Part shown: piece by piece, positions 1-7,690 of the stretch | How the letters are laid out: every line of letters begins with the position of its first letter | Position numbering within the stretch: position 1 is the stretch's first letter | Source: Tannerella sp. | Lineage (GTDB): Bacteria; Bacteroidota; Bacteroidia; Bacteroidales; Tannerellaceae | Length of the DNA: 12,916 bases | NCBI GenBank assembly: GCA_031262895.1 | Contig: JAISGW010000105.1 | Location: forward strand, 1-12,916 | Reading direction: 5' to 3' | The notes under the pieces: model-generated | Databases searched by the model: none | What the model saw: only the letters and a program-made list of their open reading frames with translations | What the model was told of the DNA's origin: nothing | Made by a program: the position numbers and the translations under genes

Positions 1-153
1 GATTATTTTACCGTGACCTGCAAGGGTAAGACGCGCCTTATCCCTGCTGCAATTGACCTGCGCCCGCAGATGCGCGGCAGGGGCAACCTCCTCCTCTCCA
101 ACGAAAGCATCCTGAGGCATATCCTCGGCGGAGGCCATAAAATCTTATTGTAG
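1..153 (+). CDS. C-terminal end of an unrecognised protein (5' end outside the window)
   Basis: Frame 1 is open from the first base to a TAG at 151-153, giving the last 50 residues of a protein. The segment begins DYFTVTCKGKTRL and ends GGGHKILL. It is basic and has a short Gly-rich stretch near the end. I do not recognise the family and see no motif that fixes a function. Codon use resembles the genes downstream, with many GC-ending codons such as CTC, ATC and GGC, so it is probably a genuine gene end and not chance. It lies 71 bases before the phosphohexomutase on the same strand. A promoter-like box in that gap suggests the next gene has its own promoter. Confidence 0.6.
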   Translation, partial: DYFTVTCKGKTRLIPAAIDLRPQMRGRGNLLLSNESILRHILGGGHKILL

Positions 154-182
154 AGATGTAACCTGCTAATCCCTTGTTTTCC

Positions 183-190
183 TACCTTTG
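183..190 (+). promoter_or_regulatory. Probable -7 box of a Bacteroidetes housekeeping promoter (TACCTTTG)
   Basis: TACCTTTG is an exact match to the Bacteroidetes primary-sigma -7 consensus TAnnTTTG and is followed by TGC, a common extension. It sits 34 bases before the phosphohexomutase ATG, which would give a leader of about 25-30 bases. I see no clear -33 TTTG at the usual spacing of 19-21 bases, so the upstream half is weak or absent. Confidence 0.6.
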
Positions 191-224
191 TGCAGCAATA
201 TACAGAGACAAACTAAAGAAGTGA

Positions 225-1973
225 ATGATGGAAAACGAACAACTTTTATCTTTGGTACGGAGCCGTGCGCAAAGCTGGCTTGCCGACAGTTATGACGAGG
301 AAACGCGCCGCAGCGTACAGGCGCTGCTCGACAAGGAAGACCCCGCCGACCTCATTGACGCCTTCTACAAAGACTTGGAATTCGGTACGGGCGGCCTGCG
401 CGGCATCATGGGCGTGGGCACGAACCGGATGAACATCTACACCGTGGGTGCGGCTACCCAGGGCTTTGCCAACTATTTGAAAAGGGAATTTGCCAAGCTG
501 CCGCAAGTCAAGGTCGTCATCGGCCATGACTGCCGTAACAACAGCCGCCGCTTCGCCGAAATTTCCGCCGACATCTTCTCGGCCAACGGTATCAAGGTTT
601 ATTTGTTCGACGACCTGCGCCCCACGCCGGAGATGTCGTTCGCCATTCGCCGCTTGGGCTGCCAGGGCGGCATCATCCTCACCGCTTCGCACAACCCCAA
701 GGAGTACAACGGCTACAAGGCCTATTGGGATGACGGCGCGCAGATGATTGCCCCGCACGACCGCGACACCATTGCCGAGGTGAACAAGGTGCGCGACGTG
801 GCCGACATCCGCTTCCAAGGAAACAAGCAACTGATAGAAATCATCGGCGCCGAGATGGATAAGCGCTTCGTTGAGGCATTGACCTCCATTTCCCTTTCTC
901 CTGAAATCATTTCCCGCCACCACGACATGAAGATTGCCTATACGCCCTTGCACGGTACGGGCGTACGCTTGGTGCCGATGGTGTTGAAGGCTTTCGGGTT
1001 CACCCACCTCATCCATGTGCCGGAGCAGGACGTGGTCAGCGGCGATTTCCCCACCGTCGTTTCCCCTAATCCGGAAGAGCCGGCAGCCATGGCCATGGTC
1101 GTTGCCAAAGCCAAGGAAGCTGATGCCGAACTGGCGCTGGCCACCGACCCCGACGGCGACCGCGTGGGTGCCGCCGTGAAAAACAACCGGGGCGAGTGGG
1201 TGCTGCTCAACGGCAACCAGACCGCCATCCTCTTTGTTTACTATCTCATCACGCGTCGCAAAGAGCTGGGCCTGCTTAAAGAAAACGATTACGTTGTCAA
1301 GACCATCGTCACCACCGAGCTGATACGCAGCATTGCCGAACGCAACAAGGTGGAACTCTTCGACGTTTATACCGGTTTCAAATGGATAGCCGACGTGATA
1401 CGCCGCAACGAGGGCAAGAAAAACTATATCGGCGGCGGCGAGGAAAGCTACGGCTTCCTTTGCGAAGACTTCGTGCGCGACAAGGACGCCGAGTCGGCCT
1501 GCGCCATGCTGGCCGAAATCACCGCCTGGGCCAAAGACCAGGGCCTGACGCTTTACCAACTCTTGGAAAAGATTTACCGTGAATACGGCTACTCGAAGGA
1601 AGTGGGCGTTTCCGTCGTGAAGAAGGGGAAAACGGGCGCCGACGAGATTGAGGCCATGATGAAGAATTACCGCCTGCATCCCTTGGAGGAGATTGCCGGC
1701 TCGAAAGTGGAATACGTTTACGACTATGCCAACTTGAAGGGATACAGTTGCCGGGACAAGGAAACCTTTACGCTTGACATGCCCACCACGTCCAACGTGC
1801 TCCAATATATTACCGAAGACAAGACAAAGGTCTCCATCCGTCCTTCCGGCACGGAACCGAAAATCAAGTTCTACTGCGAGGTGCATCATGCTGTCGGCAG
1901 CGGTGATTTGGAAGCAGCCGAAATAGCCGCCTCATATAAAATCGAACAAATCAAAGCTTCTTTAGGTATTTGA
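225..1973 (+). CDS. Phospho-sugar mutase (phosphoglucomutase/phosphomannomutase, alpha-D-phosphohexomutase family)
   Basis: This is a cytoplasmic enzyme that moves a phosphate between C1 and C6 of a hexose, most likely glucose, linking glycolysis to polysaccharide and nucleotide-sugar synthesis. All four family signatures are present in order: the phosphoserine loop TASHNP at residues 153-158 with Ser155 as the phosphorylated residue, the Mg-binding DPDGDR at 308-313, the sugar-recognition loop GGGEESYG at 403-410, and the phosphate-binding RPSGTEPKIKFY at 539-550. The length of 582 aa and the N-terminal FGTGGLRG motif (53-60) fit the longer PGM2-like subgroup found in Bacteroidetes and not the roughly 450 aa bacterial PMM/PGM. 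Glucose versus mannose or pentose preference cannot be read from sequence. Two ATGs stand in tandem (225 and 228); the second gives MENEQ and may be the true start. No strong Shine-Dalgarno is seen. The response regulator begins 8 bases after the stop. Confidence 0.93.
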   Translation: MMENEQLLSLVRSRAQSWLADSYDEETRRSVQALLDKEDPADLIDAFYKDLEFGTGGLRGIMGVGTNRMNIYTVGAATQGFANYLKREFAKLPQVKVVIGHDCRNNSRRFAEISADIFSANGIKVYLFDDLRPTPEMSFAIRRLGCQGGIILTASHNPKEYNGYKAYWDDGAQMIAPHDRDTIAEVNKVRDVADIRFQGNKQLIEIIGAEMDKRFVEALTSISLSPEIISRHHDMKIAYTPLHGTGVRLVPMVLKAFGFTHLIHVPEQDVVSGDFPTVVSPNPEEPAAMAMVVAKAKEADAELALATDPDGDRVGAAVKNNRGEWVLLNGNQTAILFVYYLITRRKELGLLKENDYVVKTIVTTELIRSIAERNKVELFDVYTGFKWIADVIRRNEGKKNYIGGGEESYGFLCEDFVRDKDAESACAMLAEITAWAKDQGLTLYQLLEKIYREYGYSKEVGVSVVKKGKTGADEIEAMMKNYRLHPLEEIAGSKVEYVYDYANLKGYSCRDKETFTLDMPTTSNVLQYITEDKTKVSIRPSGTEPKIKFYCEVHHAVGSGDLEAAEIAASYKIEQIKASLGI

Positions 1974-1981
1974 AAGAAGAG

Positions 1982-3292
1982 ATGGCGGACATTCTGGTCA
2001 TCGAAGACGACCTTACCTTTTCTTTGATGCTCACGGCCTGGCTGCGGAAGAAGGGCCTGCAAGTGGAGGCCGCCGCTTCGTTGAAAGCTGCCAGGGAGAA
2101 ACTTTGCGAGGGCGTCCGTTTGATACTTTCCGACCTTTACCTGCCCGACGGCGACGGCATAGCCTTCCTGCGCGCCCTGCGCGCCGAGGGCGGAGGACAG
2201 CCTTTCATCATCATGACCAGCTACGCGCAGATACAGACGGCCGTGCAAGCCATCAAGCAGGGCGCCGTAGATTATATCCCCAAGCCTTTCAACCAGGACG
2301 AACTCTGGACGAAGATACAGGCGCTCTTGCAGGCCTCTTCCACCGAAAGCAAGGAAGAGGAGGAAGGCGATGTGGAAGGCTGTTCCCCCCTGATGCGGCA
2401 GTTGTATGAACATATCGCCCTCGTGGCGCCTACCGAGATGTCGGTTCTGATTACCGGCTCCAGCGGCACAGGTAAAGAATACGTTGCGCGGCGTATTCAC
2501 CGGCTTTCCGAGCGTAAGGGGGCACCCTTCGTGGCCGTCGACTGCGGCGCCATTCCCCGTGAACTGGCCGCCTCCGAATTTTTCGGACACCTGAAAGGCT
2601 CCTTTACCGGCGCCATAGACAACAAGACCGGCGCCTTTGAGGCCGCCAAGGGAGGTACCCTTTTCCTTGATGAGATAGGTAATCTGAACTATGATATTCA
2701 GGCGCAGCTCCTGCGTGCTTTGCAGGAACGGAGCATCAAGCCCGTAGGCGGCAACCAATTGTTGAAGACCGATGTCCGCTTGCTGGCAGCCACTAACGAG
2801 GACTTGGTCGCGGCCATTCAGGCCGGCCGTTTCCGTCAAGACCTTTATCACCGCATCAACGAGTTTACCATACATCTTCCCGACCTCTGCCAGCGGGGTG
2901 ACGACCTGCTGCTCTTTGCCGAACATTTCCTTCGCCAGGCCAATCGGGAGTTGAAGAAGCAGGTGCAGGGCTTCGAGGAAGACGTGCTGGACTTGTTCCG
3001 CAGCTATGCTTGGCCGGGAAACCTTCGCCAGATGAAGAATGCCGTGCGTTATGCCGTTCTTTTGGCCAAGGGTGAACGCATCGGCCTCGGCGAATTACCC
3101 GAAGAAATACGCCGCAAGGAAAAGCCGGAGGTATCCGACAGATCGAACCTGCGCTTGCATGACGAAGACCAGGAACGCGGGCAAATCGAAGAAGCCATGC
3201 GAAAGGCGGGCGGCAACAAGACCCGCGCCGCACAGCTTCTGGGCGTCGACCGCAAAACCCTTTACAACAAACTGAAGACTTACGGGCAATAG
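1982..3292 (+). CDS. Sigma-54-dependent response regulator (NtrC family: REC, AAA+, Fis-type HTH)
   Basis: A 436 aa two-component transcription activator. Residues 1-115 form a receiver domain: acidic pair Asp9/Asp10, phosphoacceptor Asp51 in LILSDLYLPD, Thr79 and Lys101 (PKPF). Next come an acidic linker (about 121-132) and an AAA+ sigma-54 activator domain: Walker A GSSGTGKE at 159-166, the sigma-54 contact loop GSFTGA at 206-211, and Walker B GGTLFLDEI at 224-232. The C-terminus (about 399-436) is a Fis-type helix-turn-helix, GNKTRAAQLLGVDRKTL. It should open promoters held by RpoN once phosphorylated. The contact loop has Ser where most relatives have Ala (GAFTGA), but the key Phe-Thr is kept. 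The frame extends upstream to a TTG at 1970 overlapping the preceding stop; I chose the ATG at 1982 because MADILVIEDD starts the receiver fold and AAGAAGAG precedes it. No histidine kinase is in the window, so it looks like an orphan regulator. Target genes cannot be read here. Confidence 0.93.
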   Translation: MADILVIEDDLTFSLMLTAWLRKKGLQVEAAASLKAAREKLCEGVRLILSDLYLPDGDGIAFLRALRAEGGGQPFIIMTSYAQIQTAVQAIKQGAVDYIPKPFNQDELWTKIQALLQASSTESKEEEEGDVEGCSPLMRQLYEHIALVAPTEMSVLITGSSGTGKEYVARRIHRLSERKGAPFVAVDCGAIPRELAASEFFGHLKGSFTGAIDNKTGAFEAAKGGTLFLDEIGNLNYDIQAQLLRALQERSIKPVGGNQLLKTDVRLLAATNEDLVAAIQAGRFRQDLYHRINEFTIHLPDLCQRGDDLLLFAEHFLRQANRELKKQVQGFEEDVLDLFRSYAWPGNLRQMKNAVRYAVLLAKGERIGLGELPEEIRRKEKPEVSDRSNLRLHDEDQERGQIEEAMRKAGGNKTRAAQLLGVDRKTLYNKLKTYGQ

Positions 3293-3336
3293 TTTATTTA
3301 CACGATATTAAAAGGCAGAGAACTGTGGAAACATCT

Positions 3337-5148
3337 ATGGAAAATTACAGCTATAGCGAACTCATTCAAAGGCAGGCCCGGAAATATGGCGGGCGGACGG
3401 CCTTGCGGTACCGGGACGACGAGAAGGGACGCTGGGAAGACTTGTCGTGGAACCGCTTTGCCGAGATTGTCCTCCTCGCGGCCAAGGCCATGGCCCAATT
3501 CGGCATCGGCGTGCAGGAAAATATCGGCATCTATTCACAGAATATGCCGGAATGCCTCTTCACGGATTTCGCGGCTTATGCCAATCGGGCAGTTACCGTG
3601 CCGATGTATCCCACCAGCTCGCCTGCACAAGTCGAATATATCCTCCGCGACGCTGCCATCTCCACCCTTTTTGTCGGTGAACAGCAACAATACAACAATG
3701 CCCGCATCGCGCAAAAGGCTTGTCCGGCCTTGAAGCAACTCGTGGTGTTCGACGCCAGGGTGAAGTTCGATGCCGGCGACCATGCTTCCGTTTACTTCAG
3801 CGACTTCCTGCGATTGGGCGACAACATGCATAGCGAGACCCTTGTCAAGGTGCGCAGCAAAGAGGCTTTGCCCGAAGACGCGGCTGTCCTTATCTACACC
3901 TCCGGCACGACGGGCGACCCCAAGGGCGTGGTGCTTCGGCATTCCAATTTCATGGAAGCCATGCGCATCCACAGGGAGCGCCTGCCGCAGGTGAACGACA
4001 AGGAGACTTCCTTCTGCTTCCTCCCGCTCACGCATATCTTTGAGAAAGCCTGGACATACCTCTGCCTCTGCTCCGGCGTGACCATAGCCATTAATCGTGA
4101 CCCGAAAAAGATTCTGCAAACCCTGCCGGAGGTGCGTCCCACCATGATGTGCAACGTGCCCCGGTTCTGGGAGAAAGTTTATGCGGGCTTGCATGCGAAG
4201 CTGTCCGCCTTTCCCGCGCCTTTGCGGGTCATGGCCGCCCGTGCCGTGAAGGTGGGGCGCCGCCATAATCTGGCGTACAGGAGCAAGGGTTTGAAGCCGC
4301 CTTTGCTGCTGCATCTTCAATTCCTGTTTTACGATAAAACGCTTTTCCGTTTCGTCAAGAAGGTGCTGGGCTTGGAACGGGGCATCCTTTTCCCAACAGC
4401 AGGGGCACCGCTTTCCGACGAGGTCAATCTCTTTTTGCAGTCTATCAATATCCCTATCGTTTACGGCTATGGCTTGAGTGAGACGACAGCCACCGTGTCT
4501 TTTTGCCGAAGGGAAAGCTTCACGCTCGGTTCCATAGGCGAACTCATGCCGGGCTTGGAGGTGAAGATAGACCCTTCGAATAACGAAATCTTGGTGAAAG
4601 GCCGTACCGTGACCGACGGTTATTACCACCGTCCTACGGAAAATGCCCGGTCTTTTACCGCCGACGGCTTCTTCCGTACCGGCGACGCCGGGCGGCTGGA
4701 AGGCAATACCCTTTTCTTTATCGAACGTATCAAGGACTTGTACAAAACTTCCAACGGTAAATACGTGGCGCCTCAAGCCATAGAGATGCTCATGACCGGC
4801 GATTCGCTCATTGCGCAGATTGCCGTAATAGGCGATTGCCGCAAATTCGTGTCCGCCCTTATCGTCCCCAACTTCGGCTTGCTCGAACATTATGCCAACC
4901 AAAAGGGCTTGTCTTATGACAGCCGGCAAGCCTTGGTGGATTTGCTCGAGGTGCAGCGTCTCATGGAGTCGCACGTGGAGGAGCGGCAAAAGGATTTGGC
5001 CTCTTTCGAGAAAATCAAACATTTCATCTTGCTCGCGGAGCCTTTTAGCTTAGAGGGCGGCGAACTGACCGATACCTTGAAGCTCCGGCGCGCCCTTATC
5101 CTGCAGAAATACGCTGTAAGGATAGAGACTATTTACGCCAATGCTTAA
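3337..5148 (+). CDS. Long-chain fatty acid-CoA ligase (AMP-forming acyl-CoA synthetase)
   Basis: A 603 aa ANL-superfamily enzyme that activates a fatty acid to acyl-AMP and then acyl-CoA, at the membrane face of the cytoplasm. Visible motifs are the P-loop YTSGTTGDPKG (about 187-197), the A5-like GYGLSETT (377-384), RTGDAGR (447-453), the hinge IERIKDLYKTSNGKYVAPQ (463-481), and a C-terminal LTDTLKLRR whose Lys (about 582) is the expected catalytic lysine for adenylation. The ERIKDLYKTSNGKYVAP pattern is typical of long-chain ACSL/FadD15-like members and not of acetyl-CoA synthetases. A GTG at 3325 would add four residues; I prefer ATG 3337 because MENYSYSELIQRQA matches where such proteins usually start. 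It lies 44 bases behind the response regulator with no terminator seen between them, so co-transcription is likely. Its TAA overlaps the stop of the opposing transporter gene. Chain-length preference is unknown. Confidence 0.92.
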   Translation: MENYSYSELIQRQARKYGGRTALRYRDDEKGRWEDLSWNRFAEIVLLAAKAMAQFGIGVQENIGIYSQNMPECLFTDFAAYANRAVTVPMYPTSSPAQVEYILRDAAISTLFVGEQQQYNNARIAQKACPALKQLVVFDARVKFDAGDHASVYFSDFLRLGDNMHSETLVKVRSKEALPEDAAVLIYTSGTTGDPKGVVLRHSNFMEAMRIHRERLPQVNDKETSFCFLPLTHIFEKAWTYLCLCSGVTIAINRDPKKILQTLPEVRPTMMCNVPRFWEKVYAGLHAKLSAFPAPLRVMAARAVKVGRRHNLAYRSKGLKPPLLLHLQFLFYDKTLFRFVKKVLGLERGILFPTAGAPLSDEVNLFLQSINIPIVYGYGLSETTATVSFCRRESFTLGSIGELMPGLEVKIDPSNNEILVKGRTVTDGYYHRPTENARSFTADGFFRTGDAGRLEGNTLFFIERIKDLYKTSNGKYVAPQAIEMLMTGDSLIAQIAVIGDCRKFVSALIVPNFGLLEHYANQKGLSYDSRQALVDLLEVQRLMESHVEERQKDLASFEKIKHFILLAEPFSLEGGELTDTLKLRRALILQKYAVRIETIYANA

Positions 5149-6110
5149 TTCTGAATCTTTGGCTTTCGTGATTTCAGGACGGCCTTGCCGACAATGGCGG
5201 CCAGCATTTGCTGGAAGACGATGCCCAAGAGGCAGGGTAATGCGGATTGTGTGGGGAAGAAACGAATGGCAATGGTGGCTCCTGCGCTGATATTGCGCAT
5301 GCCGCAGGCCATGACCAAGCTTACCGTCTTGTCGGAAGGCAGTTTGGCCAGACGCGCTACCGGGGCGGCCACTAAGTAAGCGGCAATGCCCAAGACTAAG
5401 CATAAGATGCCGACGAGGAGCGTCAGGGGGTCGCTCAAATGGATGCTGGGCGCGGCCACGGCCGTGTTGCCCGCTATCAGGAAAAAGATACTCAGTTTGG
5501 CCAGCGGTGCCAGGGGCGGCGCTATTTTGTCGGGTATCTTGCCGTGGCTGCTTTCGTTCAGGAAGATGCCCACCAGCGTGGGAATAACGACCATCAGCAC
5601 CAGTTCCCAAGCCATGTGACTCATGTCAAGATGCACCTTCGCGCCGACCAGCAAAGCCACGGTGGCGGGTGTCACGATCGGCGCCAGCAATACGTCAAGC
5701 AGGATAATCGTTAAGGTGAGCGCCATGTCGCCCTTGTATATCTGTGCCCAAATAGTCGTTGATACGGCCGTGGGCGTAGCGTACAGCAGTACGTAGCCCG
5801 CAATGACGGCGGCATTGGCGGCGAACAGCAGGCGGGAGGCGCCGAAAGCCAGCAGCGGGATAAGTACGTGGCAGACCAGCAGGAAGAGCAGGATAGGGAA
5901 AGGATGCCGCAGGCAGCGCGCCATGTCGCCCACCGTCAGACGTAACGCGCCCGACAGCGTGAGCAGGGCGAAAAATTCCACCACGAAGGGGGCAAAGACG
6001 ATGAAAACTTTGGAAAAAAAGAAACCCGCCGCTAAGGCGGCAGGCGTCAGTATAGGCATGAGCTTTTCTAATGCCTTGTTGGTCGTATTGCAAAGACGGT
6101 AAAAATCCAT
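5145..6110 (-). CDS. Bile acid:sodium symporter family (BASS/SBF) transporter
   Basis: A 321 aa inner-membrane protein made almost entirely of hydrophobic segments, roughly nine or ten helices. Two diagnostic BASS regions are visible: the Pro/Ser-rich broken helix around residues 110-135 (YATPTAVSTTIWAQ then GDMALTLT) and the second crossing region around 270-285 (GMRNISAGATIAIRFF). The GMRN motif is characteristic of SBF-family proteins. Such carriers move organic anions, classically bile acids but in bacteria also other carboxylates, usually with Na+. The substrate here cannot be assigned, and a bile-acid role should not be assumed. The gene is transcribed against the acyl-CoA synthetase and overlaps its stop by 4 bases. 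A TACCTTTG box lies 25 bases upstream of its ATG, so it probably has its own promoter, divergent from pepD. The C-terminus is short and basic (SRKPKIQN). Confidence 0.85.
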   Translation of the reverse strand: MDFYRLCNTTNKALEKLMPILTPAALAAGFFFSKVFIVFAPFVVEFFALLTLSGALRLTVGDMARCLRHPFPILLFLLVCHVLIPLLAFGASRLLFAANAAVIAGYVLLYATPTAVSTTIWAQIYKGDMALTLTIILLDVLLAPIVTPATVALLVGAKVHLDMSHMAWELVLMVVIPTLVGIFLNESSHGKIPDKIAPPLAPLAKLSIFFLIAGNTAVAAPSIHLSDPLTLLVGILCLVLGIAAYLVAAPVARLAKLPSDKTVSLVMACGMRNISAGATIAIRFFPTQSALPCLLGIVFQQMLAAIVGKAVLKSRKPKIQN

Positions 6111-6135
6111 TTCTACTCATTATTCTTTTGGACTG

Positions 6136-6143
6136 CAAAGGTA
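6136..6143 (-). promoter_or_regulatory. Probable -7 box for the BASS transporter gene (TACCTTTG, minus strand)
   Basis: The plus-strand CAAAGGTA reads TACCTTTG on the minus strand, followed by GCAG, matching the Bacteroidetes -7 consensus. It lies 25 bases from the transporter ATG at 6110. The expected -33 position falls inside the heptamer repeat array and holds no TTTG. Confidence 0.6.
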
Positions 6144-6151
6144 CTTTGTTT

Positions 6152-6179
6152 CATAACGCATAACTTATAACTCATAACT
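6152..6179. repeat. Four tandem copies of a CATAACT-like heptamer between divergent promoters
   Basis: The four 7-base units are CATAACG, CATAACT, TATAACT and CATAACT, contiguous and followed by another T. Only two positions vary. The array fills the space where the -33 elements of both flanking promoters would be expected. It could be a binding site for a regulator contacting every 7 bases, or a simple-sequence repeat whose copy number varies. Nothing in the sequence decides between these. Confidence 0.8.
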
Positions 6180-6185
6180 TCTTCG

Positions 6186-6193
6186 TAAGTTTG
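6186..6193 (+). promoter_or_regulatory. Possible -7 box for the pepD-purL unit (TAAGTTTG)
   Basis: TAAGTTTG fits TAnnTTTG exactly and lies 30 bases upstream of the pepD ATG. No TTTG is found 19-21 bases further up; that position is within the heptamer array. A TTTG at 6145-6148 is too distant (37 bases). Confidence 0.45.
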
Positions 6194-6210
6194 TCGCTGT
6201 TTATATAATT

Positions 6211-6216
6211 AAGGAG
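6211..6216 (+). promoter_or_regulatory. Strong Shine-Dalgarno site of pepD (AAGGAG)
   Basis: AAGGAG ends 7 bases before the ATG at 6224, an ideal spacing. It stands out because the other genes in the window have weak or no such site, and it confirms the pepD start. Confidence 0.75.
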
Positions 6217-6223
6217 AAATATC

Positions 6224-7690
6224 ATGGCTACAGAGATCAAAAGCCTGTCACCAAACCTTGTTTGGAACTACTTTTATCAGTTGACGCAGATACCCCGCCC
6301 GACAGGGCATACGGCTGCCGTCGCCCTTCATGTGGAAAAATTCGGCAAACAGCTGGGCTTGGAAACCTTGCGCGACCAAGTGGGCAACGTTTTGATACGC
6401 AAACCGGCCACAGCGGGAATGGAATCGGCCAAGCCGGTCATCCTGCAAGCGCACTTGGATATGGTGCCGCAAAAGAACGCTTCAGTCAAACATGATTTCC
6501 TGACCGACCCCATCGACGCTTATGTGGATGGCGACTGGGTGAAAGCCCGCGAGACAACCCTGGGCGCCGACAACGGCATAGGCGTGGCCTTGGCCATGGC
6601 GACTTTGGCCGACAAAGCATTAAAGCACGGTCCCATAGAAGCCCTCTTTACCATTGACGAAGAAGTGGGTATGGACGGCGCTTTCGGCCTGAAACCTGAT
6701 TTCTTGCAAGGCCGCACGCTTATCAACTGCGATTCCGAAGAAGAAGGACAACTTTTCGTGGGCTGTGCCGGAGGAGCCGACCTGAACATCTCCTTACAAT
6801 ATAAAGACGATACCGAAGTGCCCTCGGGCGATATGGCTGTCCGCCTTTCCTTGAGCGGACTCAAAGGCGGACATTCCGGCGTGGATATCCATCTGGGAAG
6901 GGCCAATGCCAATAAGCTCCTGTTCCGTTTCCTCAAAGCGGCGGTCTCCGGCTACGGCGCCAGACTCTCCGAAGTCGCCGGAGGTGACCTCCGCAATGCT
7001 ATCCCCCGTGAAGCTACTGCGCTCATCACCATACCGGCCTCCAATGCCGACCTCCTTTGGGAAGCTGTTTCCGATTACCAGGAAATGTTCCGCACCGATT
7101 ATGCCGGCATAGAAGACCGGATTTATTTCGCAGCCGAAAAGGTATACCTGCCCAAGACTTTGATTCCCGAAGAAATACAAGACGACCTCATCAATGCCGT
7201 GGAAGCTTGCCAAAACGGTGTCATCAGCATGTTGAACGATTTCCCCGGAACGGTGGAAAGTTCTTCGAACTTGGCCGTCGTCAAATCGGAACCCGGCCGC
7301 CTTGACCTGAAAATCCTGGTGCGCAGTTCCTCGGAAAGCCGCAAGGAATGGGTTTGCTCCAGTTTGGAAAGCGTTTTCTCCTTGGCCGGTGCCAAGGTGG
7401 AAATGAGCGGCGGCTACAATGGCTGGCAGCCTGACATCCATTCCCCGCTCTTGCAACTGATGGAGAAAACCTATCAGGACCTTTACGGGAAAAATCCCGC
7501 CGTTAAAGTAATGCATGCCGGCTTGGAGTGCGGCATCATCCAGGGTATTTATCCTGATATGGACATGGTTTCCATCGGCCCGGACTTGCAGCATCCCCAT
7601 TCGCCCGATGAACGGGTAAGCATTTCTTCCGTGGAGAAAGTCTGGAAATTCCTTTGTACCACACTTGAACGCATGACAAAACTTGCATGA
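6224..7690 (+). CDS. pepD: Aminoacyl-histidine dipeptidase (beta-Ala-His dipeptidase, peptidase family M20C)
   Basis: A 488 aa cytosolic zinc dipeptidase that splits Xaa-His and a range of other dipeptides into amino acids. The length matches E. coli PepD closely, and the expected residues of a two-metal M20 site are visible: His77 and Asp79 in QAHLDMV, bridging Asp116 in LGADNG, catalytic Glu146 with Glu147 in IDEEVGMDG, Asp170 in INCDSEEE, and a C-terminal histidine at 457 or 459 in DLQHPHSPDE. KGGHSGVDIH (214-223) is the conserved segment at the start of the lid/dimerisation domain. HAGLECG (431-437) is also typical of PepD. There is no signal peptide. The start is set by the AAGGAG site. 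Its stop overlaps the purL start as ATGA, so the two are very likely translated from one mRNA. The functional link between peptide breakdown and purine synthesis is not obvious, beyond supplying amino acids. Confidence 0.93.
   Translation: MATEIKSLSPNLVWNYFYQLTQIPRPTGHTAAVALHVEKFGKQLGLETLRDQVGNVLIRKPATAGMESAKPVILQAHLDMVPQKNASVKHDFLTDPIDAYVDGDWVKARETTLGADNGIGVALAMATLADKALKHGPIEALFTIDEEVGMDGAFGLKPDFLQGRTLINCDSEEEGQLFVGCAGGADLNISLQYKDDTEVPSGDMAVRLSLSGLKGGHSGVDIHLGRANANKLLFRFLKAAVSGYGARLSEVAGGDLRNAIPREATALITIPASNADLLWEAVSDYQEMFRTDYAGIEDRIYFAAEKVYLPKTLIPEEIQDDLINAVEACQNGVISMLNDFPGTVESSSNLAVVKSEPGRLDLKILVRSSSESRKEWVCSSLESVFSLAGAKVEMSGGYNGWQPDIHSPLLQLMEKTYQDLYGKNPAVKVMHAGLECGIIQGIYPDMDMVSIGPDLQHPHSPDERVSISSVEKVWKFLCTTLERMTKLA

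Noticed and set aside
246..1889. 547-codon open frame antisense to the phosphohexomutase
   Set aside because: It mirrors a gene with all catalytic motifs intact. The antisense product is low-complexity, rich in His/Val/Gly and matches no family; GC-rich third positions explain the lack of stops.
1970..1981. TTG start for the response regulator overlapping the preceding stop
   Set aside because: It would add KEEM-type residues before the receiver fold. The ATG at 1982 gives the standard start and is preceded by a purine-rich AAGAAGAG.
1886..2926. 346-codon open frame antisense to the response regulator
   Set aside because: It covers the REC and AAA+ domains of a clear NtrC-type gene and has no recognisable domain of its own.
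3535..5022. 495-codon open frame antisense to the acyl-CoA synthetase
   Set aside because: A shadow of a well-supported gene, with His/Gln-rich composition typical of antisense frames.
6152..6179. Heptamer array considered as a CRISPR array
   Set aside because: The units are 7 bases and contiguous, with no spacers and no cas genes nearby.
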